A model generated the notes under the pieces. The model saw only the letters and a program-made list of their open reading frames with translations, was not told the DNA's origin and made no database searches. DNA of 64,000 nucleotides from Alphaproteobacteria bacterium (lineage in GTDB: Bacteria > Pseudomonadota > Alphaproteobacteria > Rhizobiales > Devosiaceae): contig JAHJWO010000021.1 in assembly GCA_018828145.1 (NCBI GenBank), positions 1 through 64,000 of the forward strand. Direction: 5' to 3'. Positions 19,714 through 29,155 of the stretch are shown in pieces. Positions within the stretch are counted from its first letter, which is position 1. Each line of letters opens with the position of its first letter. The position numbers and the translations under genes are program-made.

Positions 19714-19802
19714 CCGGTGGGTTTGGGATTGCGGCGTTCCGCCATCGACCTTAGACAAGCTAGCGCAATCAACCAGAGGCGGGCAGCGACCCGTAGCAAC
19801 CG

Positions 19803-21134
19803 ATGTTCGATATCAAGTGGATCAGAGCCAACGCCGAAGCCTTCGATGCCGCCGTTTCGCGGCGCAAGGGCGTCTCCGTTCGCTCCGCCGATCTGCTTGC
19901 CATCGATGACCGTCGGCGCGAGATCATTGCCAAGCTCAACGACGCCCAGGAAAAGCGCAATGCGCTGTCCAAGCAGATCGGCCAGGCCAAGGCGCAGAAA
20001 GACGAAGCCAGGGCCGCCGAGCTGATGGCCGAAGTCGCCCGCCTCAAGGAATCCATCCCGCAGGGCGAAGCCGACGAGCGTGCCATCGAGCTCGAGCTGC
20101 GCAATGCCCTCTCGGTCATTCCAAACCTGGTGTTCGAAGACGTGCCCGACGGCGCCGACGAGAGCGGCAATGTCGAGTATTTCGGCCCCAATGGCTCGGC
20201 TGCCACCGCCGCCATGGCCCGCGCGCCCAAGCCCAGCTTCTCGTTCGCTCCGAAGGAGCATTACGAGATCGATGTTGCCGCGCGTGGCGACATGGACTTC
20301 GAGATCGCCGCCAAACTCTCCGGCAGCCGCTTCGTTGTGCTGAAAGGGCAGGTGGCCCGCCTCGAACGCGCGCTGGGCCAGTTCATGCTGGACCTGCACA
20401 CTAATGAGCACGGCTATACCGAAGTCCAGCCGCCGCTGCTGGTGAAGGACGATGCCCTGTTCGGCACCAACCAGCTGCCGAAGTTCGAGGAAGACCTGTT
20501 CTTCACGCCGCATGGCGAAGGCCGGCTGGCCCTCATCCCCACGGCCGAGGTTCCGCTCACCAACTTCGTGCGGGAGTCGATTCTGTCGGAGGAAGAGCTT
20601 CCGCTCCGCCTGACCGCCCTCACGCCCTGCTTCCGTTCCGAGGCCGGCTCGGCCGGTCGCGACACCCGTGGCATGCTGCGCCAGCACCAGTTCAACAAGG
20701 TCGAGATGGTGTCCATCACCACGCCCGAGACCTCGGTGGACGAGCATGAGCGCATGCTGGCCTGCGCCGAGACCGTGCTGCAGCGCCTGGGCCTGCATTA
20801 CCGCGTCATGAATCTCTGCACCGGCGATATCGGCTTCGGCGCCAAGAAGACCTATGACCTCGAAGTCTGGCTTCCCGGCCAGGATACTTATCGCGAGATT
20901 TCCTCGGTCTCGGTCTGCGGCGATTTCCAGGCCCGCCGCATGGATGCGCGCTATCGCCCATCTGGTGAGAAACAGGCGCCCCGCTTCGTCCACACCCTGA
21001 ATGGGTCCGGCACCGCCGTCGGCCGCTGCCTGATCGCCGTGATGGAAAACTACCAGCAGGAAGACGGCTCCGTCCTCGTGCCCGAGGTGCTGCAGCCCTA
21101 TATGGGCGCCCTCAAGTCGATCGGCGGTCGTTGA
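19803..21134 (+). CDS. serS: Serine--tRNA ligase
   Basis: A class II synthetase of 443 residues that charges tRNA-Ser and tRNA-Sec. The N-terminal two-helix coiled coil (about 30-105) reaches the tRNA variable arm. Class II motif 2 appears as [25 protein letters not shown] and motif 3 near [17 protein letters not shown]. The TAEVPL serine-binding loop is present in [11 protein letters not shown]. The stop codon overlaps the surE ATG by one base. Confidence 0.97.
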   Translation: MFDIKWIRANAEAFDAAVSRRKGVSVRSADLLAIDDRRREIIAKLNDAQEKRNALSKQIGQAKAQKDEARAAELMAEVARLKESIPQGEADERAIELELRNALSVIPNLVFEDVPDGADESGNVEYFGPNGSAATAAMARAPKPSFSFAPKEHYEIDVAARGDMDFEIAAKLSGSRFVVLKGQVARLERALGQFMLDLHTNEHGYTEVQPPLLVKDDALFGTNQLPKFEEDLFFTPHGEGRLALIPTAEVPLTNFVRESILSEEELPLRLTALTPCFRSEAGSAGRDTRGMLRQHQFNKVEMVSITTPETSVDEHERMLACAETVLQRLGLHYRVMNLCTGDIGFGAKKTYDLEVWLPGQDTYREISSVSVCGDFQARRMDARYRPSGEKQAPRFVHTLNGSGTAVGRCLIAVMENYQQEDGSVLVPEVLQPYMGALKSIGGR

Positions 21135-21901
21135 TGGGCCTGCGCATCCTCATCACCAATGACGATGGTGTGGATGCGCCTGGCATCGCCATCATGGCCG
21201 ACATTGCCAGCGCGCTGAGCGACGACGTCTGGATCGTCGCGCCCGATGGCAACCAGTCCGGGGCAGGGCACCGCTTCACCCTGGGCCGCGAACTGCAGTT
21301 CGAGCGGCACAGCGAGCGCACCTTTGCCGTGGTCGGCGGCTCGCCCGCCGACTGCGTCGTCGCCGGCATGACCCACCTGCTGGGCGACCGGCCCGCCGAT
21401 GTGGTGCTGTCCGGCGTCAATGCCGGGCAGAATCTGGGCGATATCATCAACTGCTCGGGCACGGCTGCCGGCGCCCGCGAAGGCGCGCTGCAGGGCGCCA
21501 TCGGCATCGCCATGAGCCAGGGCATCAACTACGAGCATGGCCGGGACGTGAACTGGTCCAATTCCGTCCGGCACGGTGTCGCCGTTGCACGCGCCATCAT
21601 TGCGGCCGCGCAGGGGCGCGAGCACTATTACAACGTCAATTTCCCCTTTTGCGACCCCGATACCACCAAGGGCATAGCCGTGGTGCCGCACCAGCGCTTC
21701 TCGCGCTCGCCCTTCCGCTATTATCCCAGCGACAATGCCGGCAAGTTCTTCATCGCCATCCCCGACACGCCCAAGCCGCTCGACCGGGCGGCCGATTTCG
21801 AGGTCATGCGCCAGGACGGCTATGTGACCGTCACCCCGATGCTGCTGCAACAGACCGACACCATGGTGGTCGAGCGCCTGCGCGGTACACTGCTGCTCTG
21901 A
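21134..21901 (+). CDS. surE: 5'/3'-nucleotidase SurE
   Basis: A metal-dependent phosphatase acting on nucleoside monophosphates, linked to stress survival. The 255-residue protein begins [17 protein letters not shown], with the catalytic acidic pair, and contains APDGNQSGAGHRFT, GGSPADCV and SGVNAGQNLGDIINCSGT. The ATG overlaps the serS stop by one base. The pcm gene that commonly follows surE in relatives is absent; instead the LysM/M23 gene follows after a 188-base promoter-sized gap. Confidence 0.95.
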   Translation: MGLRILITNDDGVDAPGIAIMADIASALSDDVWIVAPDGNQSGAGHRFTLGRELQFERHSERTFAVVGGSPADCVVAGMTHLLGDRPADVVLSGVNAGQNLGDIINCSGTAAGAREGALQGAIGIAMSQGINYEHGRDVNWSNSVRHGVAVARAIIAAAQGREHYYNVNFPFCDPDTTKGIAVVPHQRFSRSPFRYYPSDNAGKFFIAIPDTPKPLDRAADFEVMRQDGYVTVTPMLLQQTDTMVVERLRGTLLL

Positions 21902-22089
21902 GATAGGTCGAGACCCGTCCTGCGCTGGCCCGCCGGCGGGGAGAATTATGGGCCTTCCGTCTCTTAACCTTACTCAACCCGGAATCTGCCCCTGACGATT
22001 TTGCTCAAATCGCATCGGCTTTAAACTCGTCTTTACCTTACCGGCCTAGTCTCAAATTTGTGTTGAGTACCTGCGTACGAGTATAGCTG

Positions 22090-23364
22090 ATGAGTATCCG
22101 CCTATCCCGTCGGGCGCCCAAAGGTGCCATTGCGATGGTTGGCCTGGTCGCCACCGCCGTAGCGCTGTCTGGGTGTTCCAGTCTCGGTAGCCGGACGTTC
22201 GGCGATCCGACGACCACTGGCTCGCTCCCCCAGAGTGCTCCCCAAAGCTACAGCCAGCCCATGCCCTCCAGCCTCGGCGCGCCGCAGGCCATGACGGCAG
22301 AGAGCCAGTTCCTGCCTCCCGCCAATGTCGGTGGCAGCTGGAACAGCCAGCCCACAGCCCAGCCTGCCTGGAACCCGTCGGTCCAGGCCGGATATACCGC
22401 GCCAATGGCGCCGGTTGGCACGGCCAGTGCCGCTCCTTCCGTCCAGTCCCAAGACCTTCCAGTACTGCGTAACCCGTCTTCCCAGGGATCCCTGCCCGCC
22501 ATGCAAGCCCAGCCCTCAATCGCTTCGGCCCCGATGCCGTCTCCCGCCGTTCTCGGCAGCCTGCCCACCAATAGCTCCGTGCCATCGCTCGCTTCGGCGG
22601 CGCCGGCCGCCTCGGGTGCCGCCACGAGCGGCTTCACCCACACCATCGCCAGCGGCGAGTCGCTCTATACGATCGCCCGCCGCTATGAAGTCACCACCCA
22701 GGCTCTCGTGCAGGCCAACAATCTCTCCTCGCCCGACAAGATCGTCGTCGGGCAGAAGGTGATCATTCCTGGTCGCGCCGACCTTCTCGCCACCAAGGCG
22801 CCGGCTGCTACCCAGGTCGCCAGCGCTACGCCAATGGCCGCGCCGGCTCCGGCGCAGCAGACCCTTGCTGCCGCACCCAATACGCTCCAGGCCGCCACCA
22901 CGCCTGCCGCCGCAGCACCCGCGGCCACCGCCGCTCCGGCCCAGCCTGCGCCGGTCCAGGTGGCCAGCGTGCCGGCTGCAGAGCCCGCAATGTCGGGCAG
23001 CGACAAGTTCCGCTGGCCCGCCAGCGGCCGCGTGCTGGTCGATTTTGCCTCGTCCAAAGGCACCGGCATCAATATCGAGGTGCCCGAAGGCTCCGCAGTC
23101 AAGGCAGCCGAGAACGGCACGGTGATCTATGTCGGCTCGGGCGTTGAAGGTTATGGCAACCTCGTGCTCATCCGCCATCCCAATGGCTACGTCTCGGCCT
23201 ATGCCCATCTGCAGTCGATGAACGTCGCCAAGGGCGCCGTGGTCGGCCGCGGCGACACGATCGGCGCCGCCGGCATGACCGGCTCGGTGACCAAGCCGCA
23301 GCTGCATTTCGAACTCCGCAAGGGTGCTACCCCGGTTGATCCGCTGCCGCTGCTGGCAAGCTGA
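22090..23364 (+). CDS. NlpD-like lipoprotein with LysM and degenerate LytM (M23) domains
   Basis: A 424-residue envelope lipoprotein with lipobox VALSGC near residue 30, an Ala/Pro/Ser-rich linker, a LysM glycan-binding domain (about 180-228) and a C-terminal M23-fold domain (about 315-424). In active M23 peptidases the first zinc ligands are His and Asp in an H-x-G-x-D context; here the site reads KGTGINIEV, with both changed, although LHFEL is kept. It should therefore be an amidase activator in septal peptidoglycan splitting, like NlpD/EnvC, not a peptidase. It ends in a strong terminator. Confidence 0.87.
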   Translation: MSIRLSRRAPKGAIAMVGLVATAVALSGCSSLGSRTFGDPTTTGSLPQSAPQSYSQPMPSSLGAPQAMTAESQFLPPANVGGSWNSQPTAQPAWNPSVQAGYTAPMAPVGTASAAPSVQSQDLPVLRNPSSQGSLPAMQAQPSIASAPMPSPAVLGSLPTNSSVPSLASAAPAASGAATSGFTHTIASGESLYTIARRYEVTTQALVQANNLSSPDKIVVGQKVIIPGRADLLATKAPAATQVASATPMAAPAPAQQTLAAAPNTLQAATTPAAAAPAATAAPAQPAPVQVASVPAAEPAMSGSDKFRWPASGRVLVDFASSKGTGINIEVPEGSAVKAAENGTVIYVGSGVEGYGNLVLIRHPNGYVSAYAHLQSMNVAKGAVVGRGDTIGAAGMTGSVTKPQLHFELRKGATPVDPLPLLAS

Positions 23365-23384
23365 TCCAGCCCGTCGCAAATCCG

Positions 23385-23414
23385 AAAAAAGACCCCCGCG
23401 AAAGCGGGGGTTTT
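23385..23414. terminator. Bidirectional terminator between convergent genes
   Basis: CCCCCGC (23393-23399), a GAAA tetraloop, GCGGGGG (23404-23410) and TTTT follow on the plus strand; AAAAAA at 23385-23390 supplies the U-tract for the minus strand. It serves both the LysM/M23 gene and the convergent DUF815 gene. Confidence 0.9.
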
Positions 23415-23419
23415 GCCTT

Positions 23420-24298
23420 CTACAGCGGCTTGCCCATCTCGCCGGCCAGCGTCCGCACCAGCTGTATGGCCACACGGCCCGAACGGGCCCCGCGTGTCGC
23501 CGACCATTCAATTGCCCGCGCCCTGAGGGTCTCGTCGTCCAGGTCCAGCCCGTAATGGTCGGCATAGGCGCGAACCATGGTGAGAAAGGTCGGCTGGTCG
23601 CAATTATGAAAGCCCAGCCACAGCCCGAAGCGATCTGACAGCGACACCTTCTCCTCCACGGCCTCGCCGGGATTGATTGCGGTCGAGCGTTCGTTCTCGA
23701 TCATGTCGCGCGGCATCAGATGGCGCCGGTTGGACGTGGCGTAGAACAGGACATTTTCCGGCCGGCCCTCAAGCCCGCCGTCGAGAATGGTCTTGAGCGA
23801 CTTGTAGCTGGTCTCGCCATTGTCGAAGCTGAGATCGTCGCAGAACACGATGAAGCGAGCGTCTTCTCCGCCGATCCGCCGCATCAGGGCAGGGAGGGTC
23901 TCCAGATCCTCCCGCGCGATCTCGATCAGCACGAGCCGCTGAAAGCCCTCATCCCGCCGGGCAATGATGTCGCCATGGATTGCCTTGACCAGCGAACTCT
24001 TGCCCATGCCGCGCGCGCCCCAGAGCAGCGCATTATTGGCGCCATGGCCGCGGGCGAACTGTTCGGTATTGCGCAGCAGGATGTCCTGCACCGCATCGAT
24101 TCCCTTGAGCATGCTCAGTGTCACGCGGCTTACCTTGGGCACCGCCATCAATTGCCCGGCATCGCCGTCCCAGTGATAGGCGTCCGCCGTGCCCAGCCCC
24201 CCGTCTGCGCCCCCGCCAGAGGGCGCCAGGGCGTCGAGCGAGCGGGCGATCTGCCCTAGTGAAGCGGCGATTTCGGCGAGGTAGTCTTTGCTCTTCAA
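23420..24298 (-). CDS. DUF815-family AAA+-like P-loop ATPase
   Basis: A 292-residue soluble ATPase with Walker A WGARGMGKSSL (about 95-103) and Walker B ARFIVFCDDLSFD. A sensor-like ATSNRRHLMPRDM segment and a basic C-terminal lid (TRGARSGRVAIQLVRTLAG) follow. The family is widespread but has no firm role; its place beside yajC-secDF is conserved in many alphaproteobacteria. It is divergent from yajC and converges with the LysM/M23 gene. Confidence 0.85.
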   Translation of the reverse strand: MKSKDYLAEIAASLGQIARSLDALAPSGGGADGGLGTADAYHWDGDAGQLMAVPKVSRVTLSMLKGIDAVQDILLRNTEQFARGHGANNALLWGARGMGKSSLVKAIHGDIIARRDEGFQRLVLIEIAREDLETLPALMRRIGGEDARFIVFCDDLSFDNGETSYKSLKTILDGGLEGRPENVLFYATSNRRHLMPRDMIENERSTAINPGEAVEEKVSLSDRFGLWLGFHNCDQPTFLTMVRAYADHYGLDLDDETLRARAIEWSATRGARSGRVAIQLVRTLAGEMGKPL

Positions 24299-24348
24299 GG
24301 TCGTTCGTCCTCATGCTCGGCGCGGCAAATTGCAGCCCCGGAATGCCT

Positions 24349-24377
24349 TTGCAATCGCTAGGGGCCAAATGTATAGT
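24349..24377 (+). promoter_or_regulatory. Candidate sigma-70 promoter for yajC-secDF
   Basis: TTGCAA (24349-24354) and TATAGT (24372-24377) are separated by exactly 17 bases, close to the consensus. They lie about 125 bases upstream of the yajC start in the divergent gap with the DUF815 gene. Prediction from sequence only. Confidence 0.5.
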
Positions 24378-24503
24378 CCGCCCGATTTTGTCCGGGCTGC
24401 AAGTGCAACGAGCCCCATATGCGTCCAGTAGCGTCGCAACGTTGATGCTGGTCTCTGGCGCCGCCCTCCACAAGCCAAGAAGAAACGATAGGAGCCTCGC
24501 CTT

Positions 24504-24854
24504 ATGTTTGTAACGCCCGCTTATGCCCAGGCAGCCGGTGCCGCCCCCGCAGGTGGCATGACCGACATCTTCATCCAGCTGATGCCGATCCTTCTGCTGG
24601 TGGTGATCTTCTGGTTCCTCATCTTCCGCCCGCAGCAGAAGCGCCTGAAGGCCCAGCAGGCCATGCTGGCTGCCATCCGTCGCGGTGACACGGTCGTGAC
24701 CACCGGCGGCATCGTCGGCAAGGTGACCAAGGCTGTCGATGGCGAAGATCTCGAGGTCGAGATCGCCACGGGCGTGAAGGTGAAGCTGGTGCGCGGCATG
24801 GTGGCGGATGTGCGCTCCAAGGCAGAGCCGGTGAACGACAACAAGCCTGCTTGA
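24504..24854 (+). CDS. yajC: Preprotein translocase subunit YajC
   Basis: A small inner-membrane partner of SecDF in the holo-translocon. The 116-residue protein has one membrane helix (DIFIQLMPILLLVVIFWFLIF) followed by the conserved RPQQKRLKAQQAMLAAIRRGDTVVTTGGIVG and a beta-rich cytoplasmic domain. A 63-base gap leads to secDF on the same strand. Confidence 0.96.
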   Translation: MFVTPAYAQAAGAAPAGGMTDIFIQLMPILLLVVIFWFLIFRPQQKRLKAQQAMLAAIRRGDTVVTTGGIVGKVTKAVDGEDLEVEIATGVKVKLVRGMVADVRSKAEPVNDNKPA

Positions 24855-24917
24855 TTGCAGCGCTCCGCATGCTGCCGGCGCCCATGGGCGCCGGTTCTTG
24901 TTTTCAGGATACCCTAA

Positions 24918-27464
24918 ATGAAGTTCTCGCCCCTTCGCACCACGCTCGTCCTTCTCGTGACCCTGTTCGGCCTGCTGTTTGCCTCGCCGAATTTTCTGCC
25001 GAAGGATTTTGTGGATAGTCTCCCCGATTGGCTGCCCAAGCAGACCATGGTGCTGGGGCTCGATCTGCAGGGTGGTTCCCACCTGCTGCTCGAGGTGGAC
25101 CGCGAAGGCATTGTGACCGAGCGCCTGCGCGACCTGCGTCGCGATGCGCGCAATGTCCTGGCCAGCGACAACGGCATTGGCAACCTGATCACCACCGATG
25201 AGGCCAGTGCCTCCATTGCCATCGAACTCACCGACCCGGCGCAGAAGGCCGCGGCACAGACCGCTATCGAGACGCTGCAGAATACACTCAGCGACTCTCT
25301 CTTCGCCGGCATTGGCGTCAACGAGCTTTCGTTCGGTGAAGCCGCCGACGGCAAGCTGACCATCACCCTGACGGAAGATGGCATCTCCCAGCGCATGAGT
25401 TCGCTGGTGGCACAGTCCATCGAGGTCATCCGCAGCCGTATCGATGAGCTGGGCACAACCGAGCCCACCATCCAGCGCCAGGGCGACACACGCGTTCTGG
25501 TGCAGGTGCCGGGCTTTGAGGATTCCGACCGGCTCAAGGCCATCATTTCGCAGACGGCGCGCCTGACCTTCCACATGGTCTATCCCGGCATGACCGCCAC
25601 GCAGGCCGAGGCCCAGGGCCTGCCGGCCGGCACCATGATCGTCCCCAGCCAGGATGGCGGTTCGGAACTGCTCTATGAAGACGTCGCCATTGGCGGCGAG
25701 TCGCTGGTCGATGCGCAGCCCAGCTACGACCAGCAGCGTGCCATGCCCGTCGTGAGCTTCCGCTTCGACACCCGCGGCGCCATCACTTTCGGCCAGATCA
25801 CGGCCGCCAATGTCGGCCAGCGTTTTGCCATCGTGCTCGACAACCAGGTCATCACGGCGCCGGTCATCCAGCAGCCGATCACCGGTGGCTCGGGTCAGAT
25901 CAGCGGCAGCTTCACCACCGCCAGCGCCAACGACCTGGCCGTGCTCCTGCGCGCCGGCGCGCTGCCGGCCACGCTCGACATCGTCGAAGAGCGTTCCGTC
26001 GGCCCCAGCCTGGGCGCGGACAGTGTTCGCGGCGGTGTAACGGCCGGCGTCATCGGCGGCATCAGCACCGTCCTCTTCATGCTCATTGCCTATGGCACCT
26101 TCGGTGTCTTCGCCAATATCGCCCTCATTCTCAATGTCGGCATGGTCATCGGCACGTTGTCATTGCTGGGCGCCACGCTGACCCTGCCGGGCATTGCCGG
26201 CATCGTGCTGACCATGGGCATGGCGGTGGATGCCAACGTGCTGATCTTCGAGCGCATCCGCGAGGAGAAAGCCGCCGGGCGGTCCAACATCCAGTCCATC
26301 CAGTCCGGCTTCAGCAACGCCATGAGCGCCATCCTGGATTCCAACGTCACCACCTTCATCGCGGCGGTCGTGCTGTTCTTCCTTGGCTCGGGACCGGTGC
26401 AGGGCTTCGCGGTCACGCTGGCCATCGGCATCATCACCACGCTGTTCACGGCCTATTTCGTGACCCTGATGATCGTCACCCGCTGGTACGACTGGGTCCG
26501 CCCCAAGACGCTCAAGGTGCAGCTCATGCGCCTGGTGCCGGACGACACCACCATTCCCTTCATGAGCTGGCGCAAGATCGCGATCGTGGCCTCGATCGTA
26601 CTGTCGCTCGCATCCATCGGCTGGTTCGGTATCCACGGCCTCAATCTGGGCATCGACTTCAAGGGCGGCACCTCGATCGAGGTCCAGCATCAGGGCGGGC
26701 CGGCCGATACGGGTCTGATCCGTAGCGCGCTGAGTGAACTCAATCTGGGCGACGTCCAGGTCCAGGGCTTCGGCACGCCCGAAGACGTGCTGATCCGCAT
26801 CGAGCTGCAGGAGGGCGGCCCCGAAGCGCAGCAGGCCGCCGTCGAACAGGTGCGTGAAGCCCTGGCCGCCGAAAACTACGAGATCCGCCGCACCGAGGCC
26901 GTCAGCGGCACCGTGTCGTCCGAGCTCGCCTGGTCGAGCACCATCGGTCTGAGCCTGGCCATCCTCGCCATCCTCATCTACCTGTGGTTCCGCTTCGAAT
27001 GGCAGTTTGCCGTCGGCGCGGTCGTCTCGACCCTGCACGATGTCATCATGACGCTCGGATTCTTCGCGGTCACCGGCATAGAGTTCAACCAGTCCAGTAT
27101 CGCGGCCATCCTCACCATTGTGGGCTATTCGCTCAACGATACCGTGGTGGTCTATGACCGCGTCCGCGAATTCATGGGCAAATACCGCAAGGTGCCGGTT
27201 GTCGATCTGCTCAACCGCGCCATCAACTCGACGCTCTCGCGCACGGTTCTGACCGGGCCGACCACGCTGCTCGCGCTTCTGGCCCTGGCGGTATTCGGTG
27301 GCGAGATCATCCAGAGCTTCGTGCTGTCGATGATCTTCGGCGTGCTGATCGGCACCTATTCGTCGATCTTCATCGCCGCGCCGATCCTGGTCAATCTCGG
27401 CCTCAAGGAGCGCGGCGACCAGAAGGCGACTCCTACCGGTTCGGTTGACAGCCCGGCAGTGTGA
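24918..27464 (+). CDS. secDF: Protein translocase SecD-SecF fusion
   Basis: SecDF uses the proton gradient to pull preproteins out of the SecYEG channel. This 848-residue protein joins SecD (about 1-520) and SecF (about 545-835). SecD shows VLGLDLQGGSHLLLEVD, the periplasmic P1 domain, and the GMAVDANVLIFERIREE membrane motif. SecF shows LNLGIDFKGGTSIEV and the VGYSLNDTVVVYDRVRE motif. Twelve membrane helices are expected. Fusion is common in this order. The next gene starts 3 bases later, pointing to one operon. Confidence 0.96.
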   Translation: MKFSPLRTTLVLLVTLFGLLFASPNFLPKDFVDSLPDWLPKQTMVLGLDLQGGSHLLLEVDREGIVTERLRDLRRDARNVLASDNGIGNLITTDEASASIAIELTDPAQKAAAQTAIETLQNTLSDSLFAGIGVNELSFGEAADGKLTITLTEDGISQRMSSLVAQSIEVIRSRIDELGTTEPTIQRQGDTRVLVQVPGFEDSDRLKAIISQTARLTFHMVYPGMTATQAEAQGLPAGTMIVPSQDGGSELLYEDVAIGGESLVDAQPSYDQQRAMPVVSFRFDTRGAITFGQITAANVGQRFAIVLDNQVITAPVIQQPITGGSGQISGSFTTASANDLAVLLRAGALPATLDIVEERSVGPSLGADSVRGGVTAGVIGGISTVLFMLIAYGTFGVFANIALILNVGMVIGTLSLLGATLTLPGIAGIVLTMGMAVDANVLIFERIREEKAAGRSNIQSIQSGFSNAMSAILDSNVTTFIAAVVLFFLGSGPVQGFAVTLAIGIITTLFTAYFVTLMIVTRWYDWVRPKTLKVQLMRLVPDDTTIPFMSWRKIAIVASIVLSLASIGWFGIHGLNLGIDFKGGTSIEVQHQGGPADTGLIRSALSELNLGDVQVQGFGTPEDVLIRIELQEGGPEAQQAAVEQVREALAAENYEIRRTEAVSGTVSSELAWSSTIGLSLAILAILIYLWFRFEWQFAVGAVVSTLHDVIMTLGFFAVTGIEFNQSSIAAILTIVGYSLNDTVVVYDRVREFMGKYRKVPVVDLLNRAINSTLSRTVLTGPTTLLALLALAVFGGEIIQSFVLSMIFGVLIGTYSSIFIAAPILVNLGLKERGDQKATPTGSVDSPAV

Positions 27465-27467
27465 CCG

Positions 27468-27860
27468 GTGAGTGATCTCGGCAGCGACGGGCACTATCCG
27501 GAGCAGGCAGGCATCGATGCCTATGGCAATGGCGGCTTCCGCTTTGCCGGCATGTCTCATCGCGGCTCCCTGCTGTGCCTGCCGACCGGCATGTTTGCCT
27601 GGCCGGTCACCGTGCCCGCCGAGATCACGATGGAATCACTGGCGCCGGTTTTTGCCGTTGCCGATGACATCGATGTGCTGCTGATCGGCGTGGGCCCCGA
27701 CATCGCCGCCATCCCGCGCGAATTGCGCGAGGCGCTGCGGGAACGGCGCGTCATTGTCGAGGCCATCAATACCGGCAGCGCCATCCGCACCTACAACGTC
27801 CTGCTGGCCGAGGAGCGCGCCGTGGCCGCAGCGCTGATCGCCGTCGACAAGGTGCGCTAG
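27468..27860 (+). CDS. Mth938-like domain protein (NDUFAF3 homologue)
   Basis: A 130-residue single-domain protein with a GTG start, showing the family pattern GIDAYGNGGFRFAG, then VLLIGVGPDIAAIPRELREAL and a late EAINTGSAIRTYNVLLAEERAVAAALIAV. In mitochondria the homologue NDUFAF3 assembles respiratory complex I. The gene sits between secDF and the phytoene-synthase-like gene, with no gap between it and the latter, suggesting cotranscription. Bacterial function is not established. Confidence 0.85.
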   Translation: MSDLGSDGHYPEQAGIDAYGNGGFRFAGMSHRGSLLCLPTGMFAWPVTVPAEITMESLAPVFAVADDIDVLLIGVGPDIAAIPRELREALRERRVIVEAINTGSAIRTYNVLLAEERAVAAALIAVDKVR

Positions 27861-28706
27861 ATGGCCGAGGCCAGCTTCGCCCATGCCGCCGAGGCGCTGC
27901 GTCAGGGGGACCGCGACCGCTATCTGTCGACCCTGGTCCTGACCGGCCCGCACCGTGATGCCGTCACCGCGCTCTATGCCTTCAATGCCGATGTGGCCTC
28001 GATTCGCGAACGCGTCTCCGATCCGGCGCCGGGCGAAATCCGCCTGCAATGGTGGAGCGATGCGCTTGAGGGGGAAGGTCATGGCGCGGTGCGGCAGAAC
28101 CCCGTCGCTGACGCCTTGCTCGACACCATGGCGCGATACAATATCCCCGCCGGCACCTTGTTGCGCCTGATCGGCGCGCGGCGCTTCGACCTCTACGACG
28201 ATCCTATGCCCGACCTTGAGAGCTTTGAAGGCTATGCCGGCGAGACGGTATCAACGCTCTATCAGCTGGCGGCCATGATCCTGAACGATGGCGAGACCAT
28301 CGAAACCGGCGATGCCGCGGGCCATCTCGGCGTCGCCCATGCCATGATCGGCCATTTGCGTGCCTTCGGCCACGTCTCGGCCCAGGGGCGCATCATGCTC
28401 CCGTGGTCGGTTTTCCAGGCCAATGGCGTGCGCGAGGGCGAGATCTTTGCCGGCACCGAGAGCGAGGGCCTGTCGGAAGCCCTGGGCCAGATAGCCGACA
28501 TGGCCGCTGAGCACCTGGCCAGGGCCGAACGGGCCATCGCCGCCTTGCCCGGCCGCCTCAAGCCGGCCTTTGCCAGTATCGCCGTCTTGAAGGCCCAGCT
28601 CGCCGCCCTGAATCGCCGGCAGTCCAGCCTCTTTGCCCCGGTGCCCGACGATGCCGACTGGCGCAAGATTGCCCGGCTCGCCTGGTGGACCTGGCGCAAC
28701 CGCTAG
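27861..28706 (+). CDS. Squalene/phytoene synthase-family protein, probably non-catalytic (NDUFAF6-like)
   Basis: A 281-residue all-helical protein of the trans-isoprenyl diphosphate synthase fold (motifs RDRYLSTLVLTGPHRDAV and YAFNADVASIRERVSDP). True synthases carry two Asp-rich metal sites; here the first reads FNADVASIRE and the second AMIGHLRAFG, without the Asp clusters. This matches the complex I assembly factor NDUFAF6 branch rather than carotenoid or hopanoid enzymes. It starts directly after the Mth938-like gene and overlaps the convergent thioesterase gene by 4 bases at its 3' end. Confidence 0.8.
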   Translation: MAEASFAHAAEALRQGDRDRYLSTLVLTGPHRDAVTALYAFNADVASIRERVSDPAPGEIRLQWWSDALEGEGHGAVRQNPVADALLDTMARYNIPAGTLLRLIGARRFDLYDDPMPDLESFEGYAGETVSTLYQLAAMILNDGETIETGDAAGHLGVAHAMIGHLRAFGHVSAQGRIMLPWSVFQANGVREGEIFAGTESEGLSEALGQIADMAAEHLARAERAIAALPGRLKPAFASIAVLKAQLAALNRRQSSLFAPVPDDADWRKIARLAWWTWRNR

Positions 28707-29155
28707 AGGCGATCCTTGCCGAAGGCGACAAACTCGCCCCAGAACCGTCCAGCCGTCTGACCCTCACAAGTCAGCTCGGCCTGGAGCGCGATCCGTGCCC
28801 GGCCCCGGCGCGCCAGCATGCGAACAAAGCCATCCCAGTCCGCCCCTGGGTCCAGCACCGCCGAGGCGGTGAAATCAGCGGCCATCGGCGCCAGATAGTC
28901 CATGCTGCTGCTCTGGATCACCACGCGGCTGGGCAGGTCCGCCGCCGTCAGCCGCAGATGCAGCAGCGACCAGGCGGCCAGCGTCGCCACCGCCGCGGCG
29001 CTGCCGCCAAACACCGTGTCCCGGTGATTGATATTGGGCGCCAGCGGCGCGCCAAGCACGATCCGGTCATCGGCCACCGAAACCACATGTACCACCATGG
29101 CCCGCGACAGCGGAATATGGTCATGCAGGTAGGTTTCGAGTTCCGCTGCGGTCAT
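28703..29155 (-). CDS. YiiD C-terminal/PaaI-like hotdog thioesterase
   Basis: A hotdog-fold protein of 150 residues with the motif [22 protein letters not shown], as in the thioesterase domain at the C-terminus of E. coli YiiD. It likely hydrolyses acyl-CoA or a related thioester; the substrate is unknown. Its ATG overlaps the trmFO stop (ATGA), so it is coupled to trmFO. Confidence 0.75.
   Translation of the reverse strand: MTAAELETYLHDHIPLSRAMVVHVVSVADDRIVLGAPLAPNINHRDTVFGGSAAAVATLAAWSLLHLRLTAADLPSRVVIQSSSMDYLAPMAADFTASAVLDPGADWDGFVRMLARRGRARIALQAELTCEGQTAGRFWGEFVAFGKDRL

Noticed and set aside
27861-28706. Active phytoene or squalene synthase for carotenoid or hopanoid synthesis
   Set aside because: Both Asp-rich catalytic motifs are missing and no isoprenoid genes are nearby; the NDUFAF6-like reading fits better.
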